Source: Serinus canaria (lineage: Eukaryota; Chordata; Aves; Passeriformes; Fringillidae). Taken from it: a DNA stretch of 64,000 nt. The position numbers and the translations under genes were made by a program. Shown here in pieces: positions 24,688-37,720 of the stretch. Where the stretch lies: contig NC_066316.1 in NCBI RefSeq assembly GCF_022539315.1, forward strand, positions 51,709,994 through 51,773,993. Reading direction: 5' to 3'. The notes beneath the pieces were generated by a model, which made no database searches, was not told the DNA's origin, and worked only from the letters and a program-made list of their open reading frames with translations. The first letter of the stretch is position 1, and every line of letters begins with the position of its first letter.

Positions 24688-27329
24688 GTAAGTCAGCAAT
24701 TTATCGTCTTGCATAAATAAATGGTCCAGGAGCCAAAGTTTTAATGACTGAGGATTATGCTTATGTATGGCTGAATTCTGTACAATACAACACTTTGATG
24801 AAAGTGATGCATTATGATCACTATTTGTGATTTTATAGCTTGGGTCCTGTGGTCTGCTACGGCTGAATTTTATTTTTGCCATTTTTACAGTTGTGCTGTT
24901 ATTAATTGTTACTATTTTTTTCCTTTGAATTTCTTCTTTGAATTCTTTAATTTTGTTCTTTTTTTGTGCTTACCTTGTTAATGCCTCCCTCTTTTGAATT
25001 TCTTCTGGTTGTTGAAATTCTGTGTGTAATTATGTAGTTCTTCCATTTTCCACAGTACTGTTTGTCCCTGCAGATTGTGTGTTTAATAACCCTTCCCTGT
25101 AGTTCAAAGGGGTAAAATACCTGGCGTGTGCTCATTATTTTTAAAAGCTTTAATGACTCAAATAATAGAAACATTCCTCAGCAAAGTATATGCAAGTTAT
25201 ATGTAAGATAACTCTACACTGTAAAGAACCATCAGTTTAAACTTGACATCATCTTGATCTGTGGTGACACTTCAGCACAGCATAATGTAACATTCTGACT
25301 GTTTTCTTTAAACATATGAGTGAGAGATTTCATTTAGTAAATGTCTTGTCCTGACCACTGGAGTGCAAAGTATTTTAGGAGATCCAGCTGTTTTGCTGGA
25401 AAAAAGATGTCTGGAGTTTATTCTGGAGCATATGAAAATTTTGGAGTAGCTTGTGGTGCCCAGCTAATTCTGTATCAGATGGGTAGTTTTCCTTTGACAG
25501 GTTTGCTATTGGAAAAAGGATCGTTTATATATAGAAAGGGCTTTTAACTTCTCTGGTAATTTTTTTTTCCTTTTTAAAAAAGTGCTTTTTTGATTTTTAA
25601 ACCTTTTTTTTTTTTTAAGAGACAAAACAGTGTTGTCACTGTGCTGTAGCTCTTTCCATATTCATATCACTTTAATAGGTGTTTTCCATTTCCATTAAAC
25701 TGTAGCCAGAAATGCATTTAGGATCTGCTCTCACCTGTGGCTCCATTGAGTGATGGATTTTGTGTCCTCCTGTTCCTGGTCCATTCTTGATCTTGGGCCA
25801 TGCTGCTGCCATTCTTAGCACAAAGTAAATCAGCAAAACCTCCTCTAATTTACATCTGCTGTGTGCTGTTACCAAATTTGCCAAAATTGTTATCCTTTGC
25901 TAACTCCTCTTCATGACAGATAATTGATAGCTGAAAGTGTAGGTGGCGCAGCAGCCCGAGCCCTGTGAGCCAGAAGGTCCCACTCAGTGTGCTCTGAGGA
26001 CAGAGAAAGCCAACCACAACTCACCTGTGCATTCAGCTAATTGCACCATGGCCAGCTGTGCTGCTGCTGAACAAGTAAGGTCAAAAGCCCTGTGCCAAAC
26101 TCCAGGATACACTTCTATAAAATCATATATGCCCCCGGCTGACCTCTTCAGCAATAAAACGATTGGTGCCATTGGATTGTAAAAGCAGCCAAAGTGTTCC
26201 AGTCTCAAGTGCATCCCTGTGGGGGCTTTTCCTTTCTTGCCTCCACAGGAATAGATTTGAAATCTTCAAAACTGTCAATAAATGGAAAAAATATTTCCCT
26301 GTTGGCCTGAATGATAAGTAGATAAATAAGATACACTGGAAATGCCTAGGTTCAATAGAAAGATGTTTGCTGTTCAGTAGTGAGAGAGATGATGGGTAGT
26401 CTGCTGTTAATACTCAACTGAAATGAAAATGAGACATTTACCTTTACAGGAGCCTGTCATTTGCAGTACTTGCCTCTAGACCCTCAGGGTTCATATTTCT
26501 TTTTATGTTGATGTAAAAGCATAGGTTATGCTGCAAAATGGAATCTTTTCATCTGCCTTTTCTAAAAGAGCAAGACAGACAAAGCGGGAAAAACTGCTGC
26601 TCCTGCATTTTTTATTTCATGTTCTTAAAAGGTATTGGTCACTTTGGCTGTGGATTCATATGGTATTCATAATCTCTCTGGCAGCTTAAGCTTGACTGAA
26701 TTTACAGTAGAAATCTCATAAAAGCCTGACGTTCATCCAGATTCTCTAGTGAGCTGTCAGCTTAGAAAGCTATTGGTGCTTATTAAGCTTTGCCCAGAGG
26801 AGGTCACATACAAGCAAGGGATTAAGATCATCAGGTCCAGGTTTTATGGATTATTTAGGGGCTATTCATAAGGATAAAGATATCAGTCACACTGTGACAT
26901 GGAAAATGCAAAAGTAATAATTTTATAGTTTAGTTTGAGGAAAACTACAGTACTGGGCCTGCTTTCAGAAACATGGCTTAGGAGAGGGATTACACAGCAG
27001 AAAACTTAGAACAGGAGTGAGATGGTCTGTGGAAAGAATATTCAGCCACAGATTGGTAAGGTCCTGACAAGCAGGTGCACAAGTGGAATGCAGTTCAAAA
27101 GTATAGGTCTGGTCCCTCAAAGGAATCGATGGATGGATTGTGACTCTTGAAACAGAAAGAAATTATTAACATGAAACAAATGATAAAAATATAGCATGTA
27201 CTTTAGTTAAGAACTCAGCAGCCATAAAGTTTGGGCACACTGGCTTCAGGTTATGTGTTGTGGGTCAAGGGGAAGTTGCTGCACAGCTCAGTTAGGAACT
27301 TCTCATGGTTCTGTTCCTGTATGAGGTAG

Positions 27330-27420
27330 ATGTCCCTGATAGTCTTATGTGGGTCATTTAGCTGTGCCTCAGTTTCCCTGTGATGGGTGTGTCTTACTCC
27401 CTTGTAAACAGCTTGCCTGT
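27330..27420 (-). repeat. Possible MIR-like SINE relic
   Basis: The stretch 'gggtcatttagctgtgcctc' followed by 'agtttccct' resembles the conserved core of tRNA-derived MIR/CORE SINEs, in which a 'cacttaacctctctgtgcctcagtttcc' type block is typical. The surrounding sequence is only loosely similar. The call is weak and could be chance; the strand shown assumes the usual MIR orientation. Confidence 0.3.
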
Positions 27421-27570
27421 CTTCCAGTGAAAGGGCTGCATGGCAGCTGAGATGTTGGAATGGGGGTGTTTTAAACAGAATTAGTTAAATCTGCTTTCAT
27501 AGGAGACTCAGATATTCCTAACTTTTTGTTTGTTTGTACATTTAGTTAATTTCTGAGAGCCTGGATGTGA

Positions 27571-27616
27571 GTGAACAAAGTTCTAGAAAATGGAGTGAAC
27601 AAAGTTCTAGAAAATG
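27571..27616. repeat. 24-bp tandem duplication with TTCTAGAA
   Basis: Bases 27571-27594 are repeated immediately at 27595-27616 with no mismatch over 22 bases. Each copy contains the palindrome TTCTAGAA. It is a local two-copy tandem duplication within ADGRG6 intron 2. Confidence 0.9.
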
Positions 27617-30600
27617 TAAATAATGAAGGCAGACAGAAAGAACTAAGATTTTTTGGTCTATAATAGACAAAAGAGGGAATGCATAAGAACTGAGAGTATT
27701 TAAGGAGGTAGATGCAGTAGGAAGGGATAGACCGATCTTTTCAAGTTGAAAGGGCAAAAAGAAATGGGCTTAAATTACAAGAAGATAAATCAGGGGAGGA
27801 CATCTCATCAAAAGGTTTAGATAGCAGTGAAATAGATGTCAAGAAAGACTGGGAAATCCCAGTCCCTGGAAATGTATAGTAATATCTACCAGAAATGGCT
27901 TAAATCTGCAGTCCTCTTTCCCCAGGGCTGAGAAATACGTTATATTATTTCCAGACTTCCCTAATATCTATAGTTCCTTCTTAATCATTGTCCTGTAGAA
28001 TCTCTTTTGGTTAAAAATCTGGGAAATGAGAAGACCCATTGGAAATTGCATATCTTGGAATATGACAGTGCTTTTGCTCTGTCTATGAAATTGTTTTGCT
28101 GTTTGTCCTGTCACAATGGCTTCAATTTATCTTGCATAAAGAAGCAGCAGTTCAGTATGGAAAAGAAAAATAGGTTATTTCAGGTGTGTTTAACCTCACA
28201 AAAATGTTCAGCTTAGTCTCCCCCTTGCTTTTTTGCTTTTCTGCTGTCATAATAAAATGTCTATTGTTTCAATATTGTGCTGTCTTTTGAAGTTTTCTGT
28301 GCTCTCTATGGTAACTCAGGAGCAGAACTGGAGTTTTCTCAGGGACCTTAAATGCAGATTGCAGTTTGCATAATTATTTTCCAGCCTAGTTACTGAGTGT
28401 CTTGTCAGCACTGGACTTTCAGAGTTTTGAACACTTGAACATTTGAGGAGACGGCAACATCCTCATAAGAGTTTTCACCTTCTTATGTCATTAGTAGCCT
28501 CATAGTTACATAGGAGTCAATAAATATTTTAAATTTTCACTGCTGTGCAACCATATTTAGTTTTATTCAGAATGTGAAAAATATTTATTTTAATAAAGCC
28601 GTGAGGACATATATAATTCTTATTACACTATTTCTGCATTATGCCCCATGCTGATGTTACCACAAAATTACTGTGGCTGTAGCTAATGCCAGAATGAACC
28701 TTTGTCCTTTGGCCATCCATCAGTAAAGTGCACTGGTGTCACATTTCCACATCCTCAGAGCAGTTCAGTCAATTCTTAGGAGCTCACTGAAGTGTAAATT
28801 TCAATTCTGTGGCAGCCCTGGAATCTTAATTTTAGTGGTGATTCAAAGCAAAATTTGTGTATTTAATTTATCAAGAAAAAATAATCTGAAGGCAGGTCCT
28901 TCACCCACATGTCTGATGATGATCCACAATATAAGATCATCTTTGTCTGTTATGCTCCTGAACTGTGTCTGTGTAGATAAAGGAAATATTAAAGTCCTCC
29001 CTTGTTTATGGGAGGATTTCAGGGTGAATCTGTGGGTTCAGAAGCCTATTAAGAGATGGGAAGTCAGTATGGTGGGAACTATTGCTCATGCCACCAGTGC
29101 TGGCAGCAAGGGTTTGTGACATGGTGAAAATGGATTGGGCTTTATCTGGCACAGCCAAGTCAGGAAGTGTGGTTTTTTCATCACAGGTCTCAAGCTGCCT
29201 ACCCCAGACAGGGGCCAAAGATCCTATCACTGGGCAAATGATGAAATGGTTGTCAGCACATTCCCTTATCTTCCTCCTTCTTACCATGTGCAGAGCAAGA
29301 ACCCAAGTGCCAAGGCATTAGCCCAGTCCTCTCCTACAACAGGGGGGGTTTGATAAAGTTGTTACTGGTGCTTTGTCAAACTCCTCTCATGGCATCCCAG
29401 GGGTGGATGGGTCTATTGCTGAGCAGGGTAAATGTGACTGATAGTTCTGTCCCTGACTCAGGCATGGAAATTCTCGTTTCTCAAAGTTATGGAAAACATC
29501 AGGAAATTTAAAAAGTTTGGAAAAAAATATTCAGTCTGGCAGTTTTTCCTTACAGAGGCATACATAAATCATGAGTAATTGAGAGATTAGTCAGAAGGAA
29601 TCTATGTATTTAATGAATTGCTCCAAGGTTTTTTTTATTCTTTCCTCTTTCTCTGTCAGGGTTTTTTTTATATATATATATTTTAATTTAGCTTAAACAA
29701 AACATATCATAGGCTATCTCTTTTATGTTCTGTTTAATGTCTAAATTTTTGCTGGCTTGAGGCATGTGTTTAGAATTTCTGTTCATACAAATCTTGCAGA
29801 GAAAAAGTTGCTAGTTGGCTTACTTGAATTTCCCCTAGTTGACAGTTTGTTAATATAAAAGTAAATTACTGTTGAAATTAATTTCACAGGAACCTGCCTT
29901 TCATTACTTCTGTTTACTTCTTTTAGCTATAATATTTTGATGGTGTTGATAATTCTTTTCGCTTCCTTAAATGTTTCATCCCCTTTGCATTAACCATGAC
30001 AATACTGCCTTAAAAGCACAGTGACTTTTCCCCCTGCTCTGCTATGCCCTCCCAGCCAAACCCATATGGAATGTGCTCAGGCATTCCTAAGCTGACTACG
30101 ACCTCATTGTACAGGGTCTCTGCACTCCTTTATTGGAACAAAGGCTAAACAATGTACCTCTCTATAAACAGTATACCTACAAAGAAAAAGCAACCTGTCA
30201 CAGAAAGTCCAGTCTTTACAACCTGAAGTATTTTAGAATCTGTTTATAAATCATTTTTGCCTCATTTTCTCTGTTCACTGTTAGAAATTAAAAAACATAG
30301 CCAAGAGAAGCTTGAATATTTGTCAATACTATTTATCACAACACATAACAAAAACACCTACCTTAGCAGTATATCCAAAAATAGGCTCAAGATGACTTGT
30401 GGCCATCTGGACCATGTTTTACAAAAGGCTGCCCTGATAGAGGTTATTATGTGGAAAAATTATTTTTTATGGTATTTGTCACTTGCTCTCAATAAAGTGG
30501 ATGAAAATTTTAGAACAAGGTGTGTTTCTGTCTTATTAAAAAACTGAGTCTTTGTGTATGCCACTTTTTTCCTCCTGTGGATTCCTAATGTCAGAAGCAC

Positions 30601-33600
30601 TGTATTGTGAAGGTGTTAACTAGAAATAGAGGTTTTCTAGGTAAAAGTCCCAAACATACAAGCCTAGCAATTGTGTGCTGTGCATTTCAATAGGTATCAC
30701 AATTAATACTGTGTAATTAAATTGGTTGATTTAATATCCCGATGGACTTTTTAGAAGTGAGTAATTACCACTGTAAACTCAGCATTTCTCAATTAATCAG
30801 AAGGGCTGATCTTGCAGATTTTAGATGCCTGTTTTAATGTCCATGATTACTTTTGCTCGAACATAGTATTTGTTTGCTCAGTGAGATTGCTTAAGCTTTT
30901 TCCACAAGGCGTAACCTGTAATGCTTACTAGATCAAGGGCTCAGTTATCACTTTCTGATAAAGAAATGTTAAAATTTGCATTTTCACACAACCACAATAC
31001 AGAGATGTCTGAGATAGATAGACAATACTAAAATGAAGAAAAACATATATGATGCTTATTTTTCAAGAATCTGGGAAAAAAAAGTGAGGGACTTGTGACT
31101 GTGTATGAATGACATCTGATTACATTATTCACGTGTACTGTATCTGAATTTCTTTCTCTCATCATGGAAGAGAAAAATATCTCTGCTGTGGGAGGAAAAG
31201 AAAGTATTTTAGCTATAGACTGTGAACATTTTCTACAGAGTTAACAAAAATATTAAAGTTATAATGATAAGTTACTTAGGAGAAGAACATCCCTTGCTGT
31301 GATATGTTGAACCAAAACTACTTTTCCTGCCCTAGATATGATAATACAATTTATTTTAATAAAGCAGTTAGGACATCTATAATGCTATAAGCATGCATAT
31401 CAAGGGAAGGGAGGGTTTCCAGAAACCCCTCTTGTTTTGTCTGGGTTCAGTGCTTGTTGGTCTGCTCAGTTCCTGTAAATTACAGACTAAGCTCCAACTC
31501 TTGCTGCAGTGCAGGAAAATTAAGTGTCTAATTCAGAGTTAGAAGTCTGCCTATGTAGTCTGGCCTCCAGATATCTTTCACATAAGTCAATTTTAATTGC
31601 TCTCTCTGAAAAGATCAAGCCACTTTCCACTCTAAACCCAACTCCACTCCTATATTTTTGGTACCACTATGAACTTCTGCTCTTTTTTTATGATCTTGCA
31701 TGTTGTAGGTTTTGTGGAGTTTTTTGGTTAATTTTTTTCCCCTATTGTCTGGGGCTACAGCTGCTTGAACAGTATGTTAACTGTTTTCAATTTGTTAGTT
31801 GGAATCAATTTTGCTAATTGTTGTCAAGATTTCAGCTCCCAAAGATATTCACCAATTCCCATTCTGTAAATTTCCTTTCCTGTAATTTCTGAAGATCTTT
31901 TCAGTTATTTACTGGTTTGTCCAAATTCCAGTGTAGCAAATAGTCAGTTTTGACAATAGAGTCCACCACAGTGGTAACTCAGATTGCAGAATCCTCTAAA
32001 ACTACTGCTGTATCAGTTATGTTAAGACAGTTAATATTGTATGGAAGTGTCAGCATGGCATATTTTCAGAGAAATTAGTGTTTGAAAAGTTCTTCTAGAC
32101 TGAAAAAGTGTGTATTGGAAAATAATTTACTCAAGAGTTACAAAAAGTTCCTATTTTTGAAACCATTTCTCTTCTGGATTTCCCCAAAGCAGGCCAACTA
32201 TCTCCCAGTACAGTTTTTTTCCAGAGCTAAATATCTGCAAGAGCTTGCAGGGTAGATCCATGAACACATGGTAGATCCATGAAAAGATTGTCACACAGCT
32301 AATGTAATTTTTGAGAGGCTACAATGCAATCAGATTTTTTTCTAGTTCCAGCTTTTTTCACTCATGAATATGCTTCTGAACGGGTGTCAGACAGAGAGCT
32401 GCAACTCCCTGTCTCAAACAGAGTTTGTTTTGTTCCAGTGCTTGCTCTGGCTTCTCAGAGCTCCTTTAATTAAGAACTGTGCAGTGACCAATCCACACTA
32501 TGAAACTCAAGGCATTTCTTAATCAGAACTTGCTTTTTAGGTGGAGAGAAAGACCTCATGGTTGAAGTTATCACAGAGGCATTTGTACAAGTGACCCAGT
32601 CCTCTGTGACTTTTTTTTAAAGTGTGAGGGCAACTGGTTCTTCTCATTGTCTTGAATTTACAGGAAAAGTCTATAAATGGGTTTAAATTCTGAATTTTTT
32701 TTTTCTTCTTCTGGTTCTGTCTAAATATCTTCCATATCCAAATTGTGATGGTCACATATTATACTGCATTTTATAGAAACTGAAAGTATACGAAGAATCC
32801 TGAAATCACTTGTCTGATGAGTTGTTAAAAGTACAGAAAGGAACAGTAGTGTGTCTTTGGCAATGAAATCTAAAATAACTGAGAGATTTAATCTGGGTAT
32901 GGGTGCTCTCCCATCCAATATTTTGAAGAGCAAATCGCCCAAATGGTGTTATCTGGGGTTTTAACTTTGGTTTAAAGAGCCATTATATTTCATGCATGTA
33001 TGTAATATACACACAAAAATAAAAGGGCAAAATACTGGTGTTGAAAAACTACATCATTTGTACAATGGGTTAGAAGTTGTGGGGTTTTAAAATAAATTGT
33101 TTGACTGATGAAGAGACTTAAAGGAAGTGTAACAGTACCCATGATGGGCCCCCTCCCTCACATGGGTAAGCCTGGTACATCAGATGTGCACTAGCTGTTC
33201 TGGTTACACTTAATTATAGAACTGCTTTATAAAGTGCATTTTGTTTTCTTTGATCAGTCAGATTTTGGCAGTATACCATTTCTGTAATATCTAGTATTTT
33301 GATCATATTTTAAGTTGGCTGTGCTTCTGCTAAAATCTTGTCACTGGAACTGGCAAAGGCATTGTATGCTAGAAATGCCACCAGTCAGGCCTTCCCTCTG
33401 TCTGTCTCTGCATGTAAGGAATTGCTCCACTGTTGAGTGATTATTTCACTACTATACAAATGAATTGCATTTAACCCTTCTTCATTCCTGGATAGGTCTC
33501 TGGGGAACTCAAAAAGGCAGAAGTAGCATGGGTAGAATAATAAATTTCTCCTTCCAGTGGCACATGGCAATCAAAAGATACTACTGATGATTAAAAAGGC

Positions 33601-36235
33601 AAACATCTTTCTATGTATACACTCCCCCTCTCTAATAAAATATACACATATTTTTCATGTGGGTAATACCAAATGACAAGTTTCTAAATCTCTGGCCAAG
33701 ATCTAGTAACTCAGAAGTTACCTGCAAATAATATCTGGTTTAGTTGTCTTTAGTTTTGGGTGGGTTTCTTTCCTTATTTATTGGCAATGTTGATTGATGT
33801 ATGTGATACAAGTATTCTGTTTTACACAACTCCTGCGCTTACTGACTCCTTTGGCTATTACCTTCAAAACAAGTATTTGAAATTGTTCTTTTTTTTTTAG
33901 AGCTTAACAAAATTGAATTACTGGCTATTTAATCATAGAATCAATAGCTGAACTCAAAATCTTAGGAAAAAAATGCTTGGCTGCATAAATCTTTTCTGAA
34001 TAGCACATCATAGCAATGGAATGTAGCAGATGCCAGAAATGTAGCTGAGAAGAGTCCAGTTTTTAAAGCCATTGTTTTCAAAACATTTATCTTGCCTTAT
34101 CATCCTAATAATTTTTCTGGTGTAATAAGTATTCTGAATCTTAAGGAGAAAATTACAACATTAATTTAAAAAATTTGCCATGCTCTCTTAAAAACATTAA
34201 TTTTCTTAAATTAGTATTCTTTTCAAGAAAGTAAAGGAAAATAATTTACTAATAATATGATTGAGAAAATAATGACATAATTTCATAGAAAGTCTGTGCT
34301 GTGATTTTTTTATGCTTAGGAGTGGGGAAATTAGGACAAATCTGCTTTAATCTTAAAATAGTTATTGCACAACTTCTGGACTATAATATAAGGAAATTCT
34401 TAAGTGGATGTTCAGCTGTGTATGTTCTGGTGGTTCCTTCATGGTTGGGTAATATTCATTTTACTGTGTCCCGTCAAAGTCAGTGCAGGTTTTACTACCC
34501 TTGAATAAGAGCAGAGTGACATCACTGTGGAGCTCTTTGGAAAACCCCTCCCCAAAAGTCCAAACAGAAACTATGTGGAAGTTTGTGTCTTGGCCAAGCA
34601 GTGCTCCTGTGTCAGAGGAAGCCAAAGTTCTGCCCCATGGCTTTAAAAGGTTTAATTTGCATGGTGCTGCATCACTGCTCAGTGTGCAGAAAGGAAAAAG
34701 GCTTAAAGAAGGAAAGAAGAGTTGCTGTGTATACTTGGCAATGATTATATGTTGTAACTTGTGGGTTTTGTCAGCAGATTACTGTGATCTCACCCAGTGA
34801 AATGGAGGAGATTTTTGTATTCTGCTTTTTGTCTGCATAACCCCCATGTCATGTGAATCCTTTCTTAGTACTTAAGAATTGACTTGAGCGCCAGAAAAAA
34901 ATTCAGACGGACAAACTCTTCTGGAAGGATTGAGACTGAAAGACTTTTTCTTCCAGCACTGTTCCTGCTTTTTTGGGGGACATGGTACCATTTGTGGGAG
35001 TCAGAGTACCTCAGATTCCCTGAGATTCAGTGCTAAATGAATATTCTCAGCACTCTCAAAAACTGAGCCAAGGAGAAGCCAGTGGTTTAGCTCTATCACT
35101 CTCTTTTTCATCTAGGTTTAATACATCAGTTTGGTGATTGCTCAGTAACTGTCCGAGTCAGTTAAAATATCATAAGAATCCAGACATTCACTCTGGTTTT
35201 TAATCCTAATGCACAGAGAAAAGCTTTGTTTTTCCTTTTGAAGTGAATTGCTTCTGGTTATGGTGGCATGATTTTTTCAGCTTTCCTCCTATTTTACTTT
35301 AGTGCATGTGTTTCTAGTGAGAAGACAGCTCAGCCTGGCCAGAGTTTTAATCTTTAGGGTGAGGTCTACAATGCTTCTTATCTTATTCAGCTACTGTGTT
35401 TATTCACATGAAATATGTGAAAATCCAAAGAAACATCTTTTCTTAGCAGGGATCAAGCCAAACTTAAAAAAAAAAAAGGAAAATCAGGTCTATCAGCAAT
35501 TTGTGGTATTTCACATTAGATTTTGATTAGTTTCCCTTTGCAGAATTCAATATAAGAAATGATACAAGGAGAGGAGATCTGAAAAATAATGTTATATACT
35601 GTAATAACAAAAAGGTCTTATACTAGAATCTGGTCATCAAAATGTGACCATTGTGAGTCACAAACATAAATTACTTAATAGCAGTTGCTAAAACTTTTTT
35701 TTTTTTCCTTGCCAGGAAGCTCTTTCTGCCAGGAAGTTCTTTATACTTTGTCATAATTTAATTCTCTTCATGTTTGTGGTTCAGTTTTTATTCTGGCCCT
35801 CACAACAGTCCGCGTTTATTCCTCTTACATCATTCCTCGTAGTAGTTATGGTGTCAGTGTGTTAACTTAGAAGTGTGTCTACAAATACTGATGGTAGCAA
35901 ATATGACAGTCAAGTGCTGTGCAAGTAGACTTTGTGTGGCTGAGGTGCTGTATAAATTCAGGAACCAGTTACTTAGGGAGCAGGGAGATATTCTGCACTA
36001 TTATCTAGCACTGTTGGGCTATACCTACCAATTTGTCAGCAATTATGAAAACCACCAAAGACCAAGATGCCCAGTCTAAACACTGATCTGGGAAATACGT
36101 TCCCTTATGGACCTTTCTTGGGGTTTTGCTATGTATTACATATGAAGCCTTTAGTAAGATTAACAATTTGCCTGTCATGTTTTAAAGCTATAATGCAACT
36201 CAAAGAGGATTGCCCACCTAAAGTCATAAGATAAA

Positions 36236-36258
36236 TATTAAATAATAATAATAATAAT
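36236..36258. repeat. ATA-type trinucleotide microsatellite
   Basis: A short run of repeating AAT/ATA triplets with about six units, followed by a G run. It is a simple repeat with no linked gene function visible. Confidence 0.8.
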
Positions 36259-37529
36259 GGGGGTATTTTACTACTTTTCTCCATGTAACATGAGCTTTCT
36301 TAAGTAAACGAGTACTGGTTGGCATTATTACTGCTGGAGATGGTCTGGAGGTAGCATCAGCCATTACCCTGTGCTTGTGTCCTGCCATAAATAAAGCTAC
36401 TTGTTCTTTGATGTTACTTTAAAATATGCAATTACTATAAATTATAAAAATTACTGATAAATGATCCTAGAACATTATATGTTTATGATACAACTTAAAC
36501 TTTACCTGAAGCACATGTTGAACTAACATTTTGTATAAGTTTAAGGACAAATGTCCCTACGGAAAGTTGGTATTATGTTTATTTGGATTGTGCAGGTGGA
36601 TCTCCTGTGTGCGCTGACAGATTTGTGAATCCAGCCTCAGAGCACAAAGACTTTGTCCACGCTTTGAGTAAATTTTGTTATTGAGTATAGGCTGCTTTGG
36701 TAATGGAAAAATATATCTTATGAGACTTGAATGAATAATGGCTTTCATTGTGAGCACCTCTTTATCAGCAACAATAGGAGAGGTATGAGTAAATATCCAG
36801 GCTCCCAATTATAGGTGGGTAATGCCATATCCTTGTAATCTATCTTTTCTAATTATGACACAGTGTGTTTATTTCTGAAATGCCACATGCTATTAAATGG
36901 CTCTTACTTGTCTGTTACTGCTTTAAAGTAACGCAACCTTTTAATCACACCAATTCTGACAAAGAGTAAGACATTAATCTATTTTTATTTAGCAGTAATT
37001 TCCTGTCTTATGTGGAGGTGTGGAAAAGCTTGGGATTCAACTAGTGAAATAGAGAATTATAATCTAGAATCAGCAGTTGCTAGTTTAGTTGATATGTCAA
37101 AAACCTGTGTGGTAGACCAGCGGGGAAGGTTTCCTTTGATTGTCACACAAGTGTAGTTTTCAAATTTGACTTATTGTAAATAATAGAATAAAACTTTAGT
37201 AAGAAAACAGATAAAAGAAAGTAGTAAGTCTAGAAAGCTGCCAACCCAGTAATTAGGAAATAACAGACTTGAAGAATTCAGCTTGCCTATGGATTTTTCT
37301 ATTTTCACATCCATGGTGATCATGCAGGGTATATTAAAAAGCCACCTGCTTTTTGTGTCTGGCCATTAGTTTTGTACAAAGCAGACATGCCAGAAGGCTG
37401 ATAACAAATATGGTTTTTAAGGTCTTTGCCTAAAGTGTGGCCAGAGGTAAAATATGTACACTGAATGAGGAACTGAATTGCAAAGAGATCTCATGGCAAG
37501 GGTGGCTGAAGGATGTGCTACAAAACTGA

Positions 37530-37720
37530 ATTCTGTCTCTATTTTCTGTTATGGGTGGCTCAGTAAATTAATTTCATGCCTGTCTTTAATGTGTCTCAGT
37601 TTCTGTCACTAATTTAAACCTATAGAATGATTTACATCTCTGATTGCAGCTGAGGTGAATAGGAACTGTCTTTGAATGTATTAACATCTATGTAGTGCTG
37701 CAGATCACAAGTAAGTTAGA
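37530..37720 (-). repeat. Possible MIR-like SINE relic
   Basis: The blocks 'tgtctcagtttctgtcacta' near 37592 and 'gaggtgaataggaactg' with 'ttaacatctatgtagtgctg' downstream follow the order seen in MIR elements: the conserved core, then a 'gaggattaa...aagtgcttt' type tail. Identity is low and the boundaries are vague. It is offered as a candidate for repeat-masking, not as a firm call. Confidence 0.3.

Noticed and set aside
33920..33950. Short 'aatcatagaatcaatag' stretch as a CR1 3' end
   Set aside because: The terminal motif is present loosely, but no CR1 body follows, so it is too short to support.
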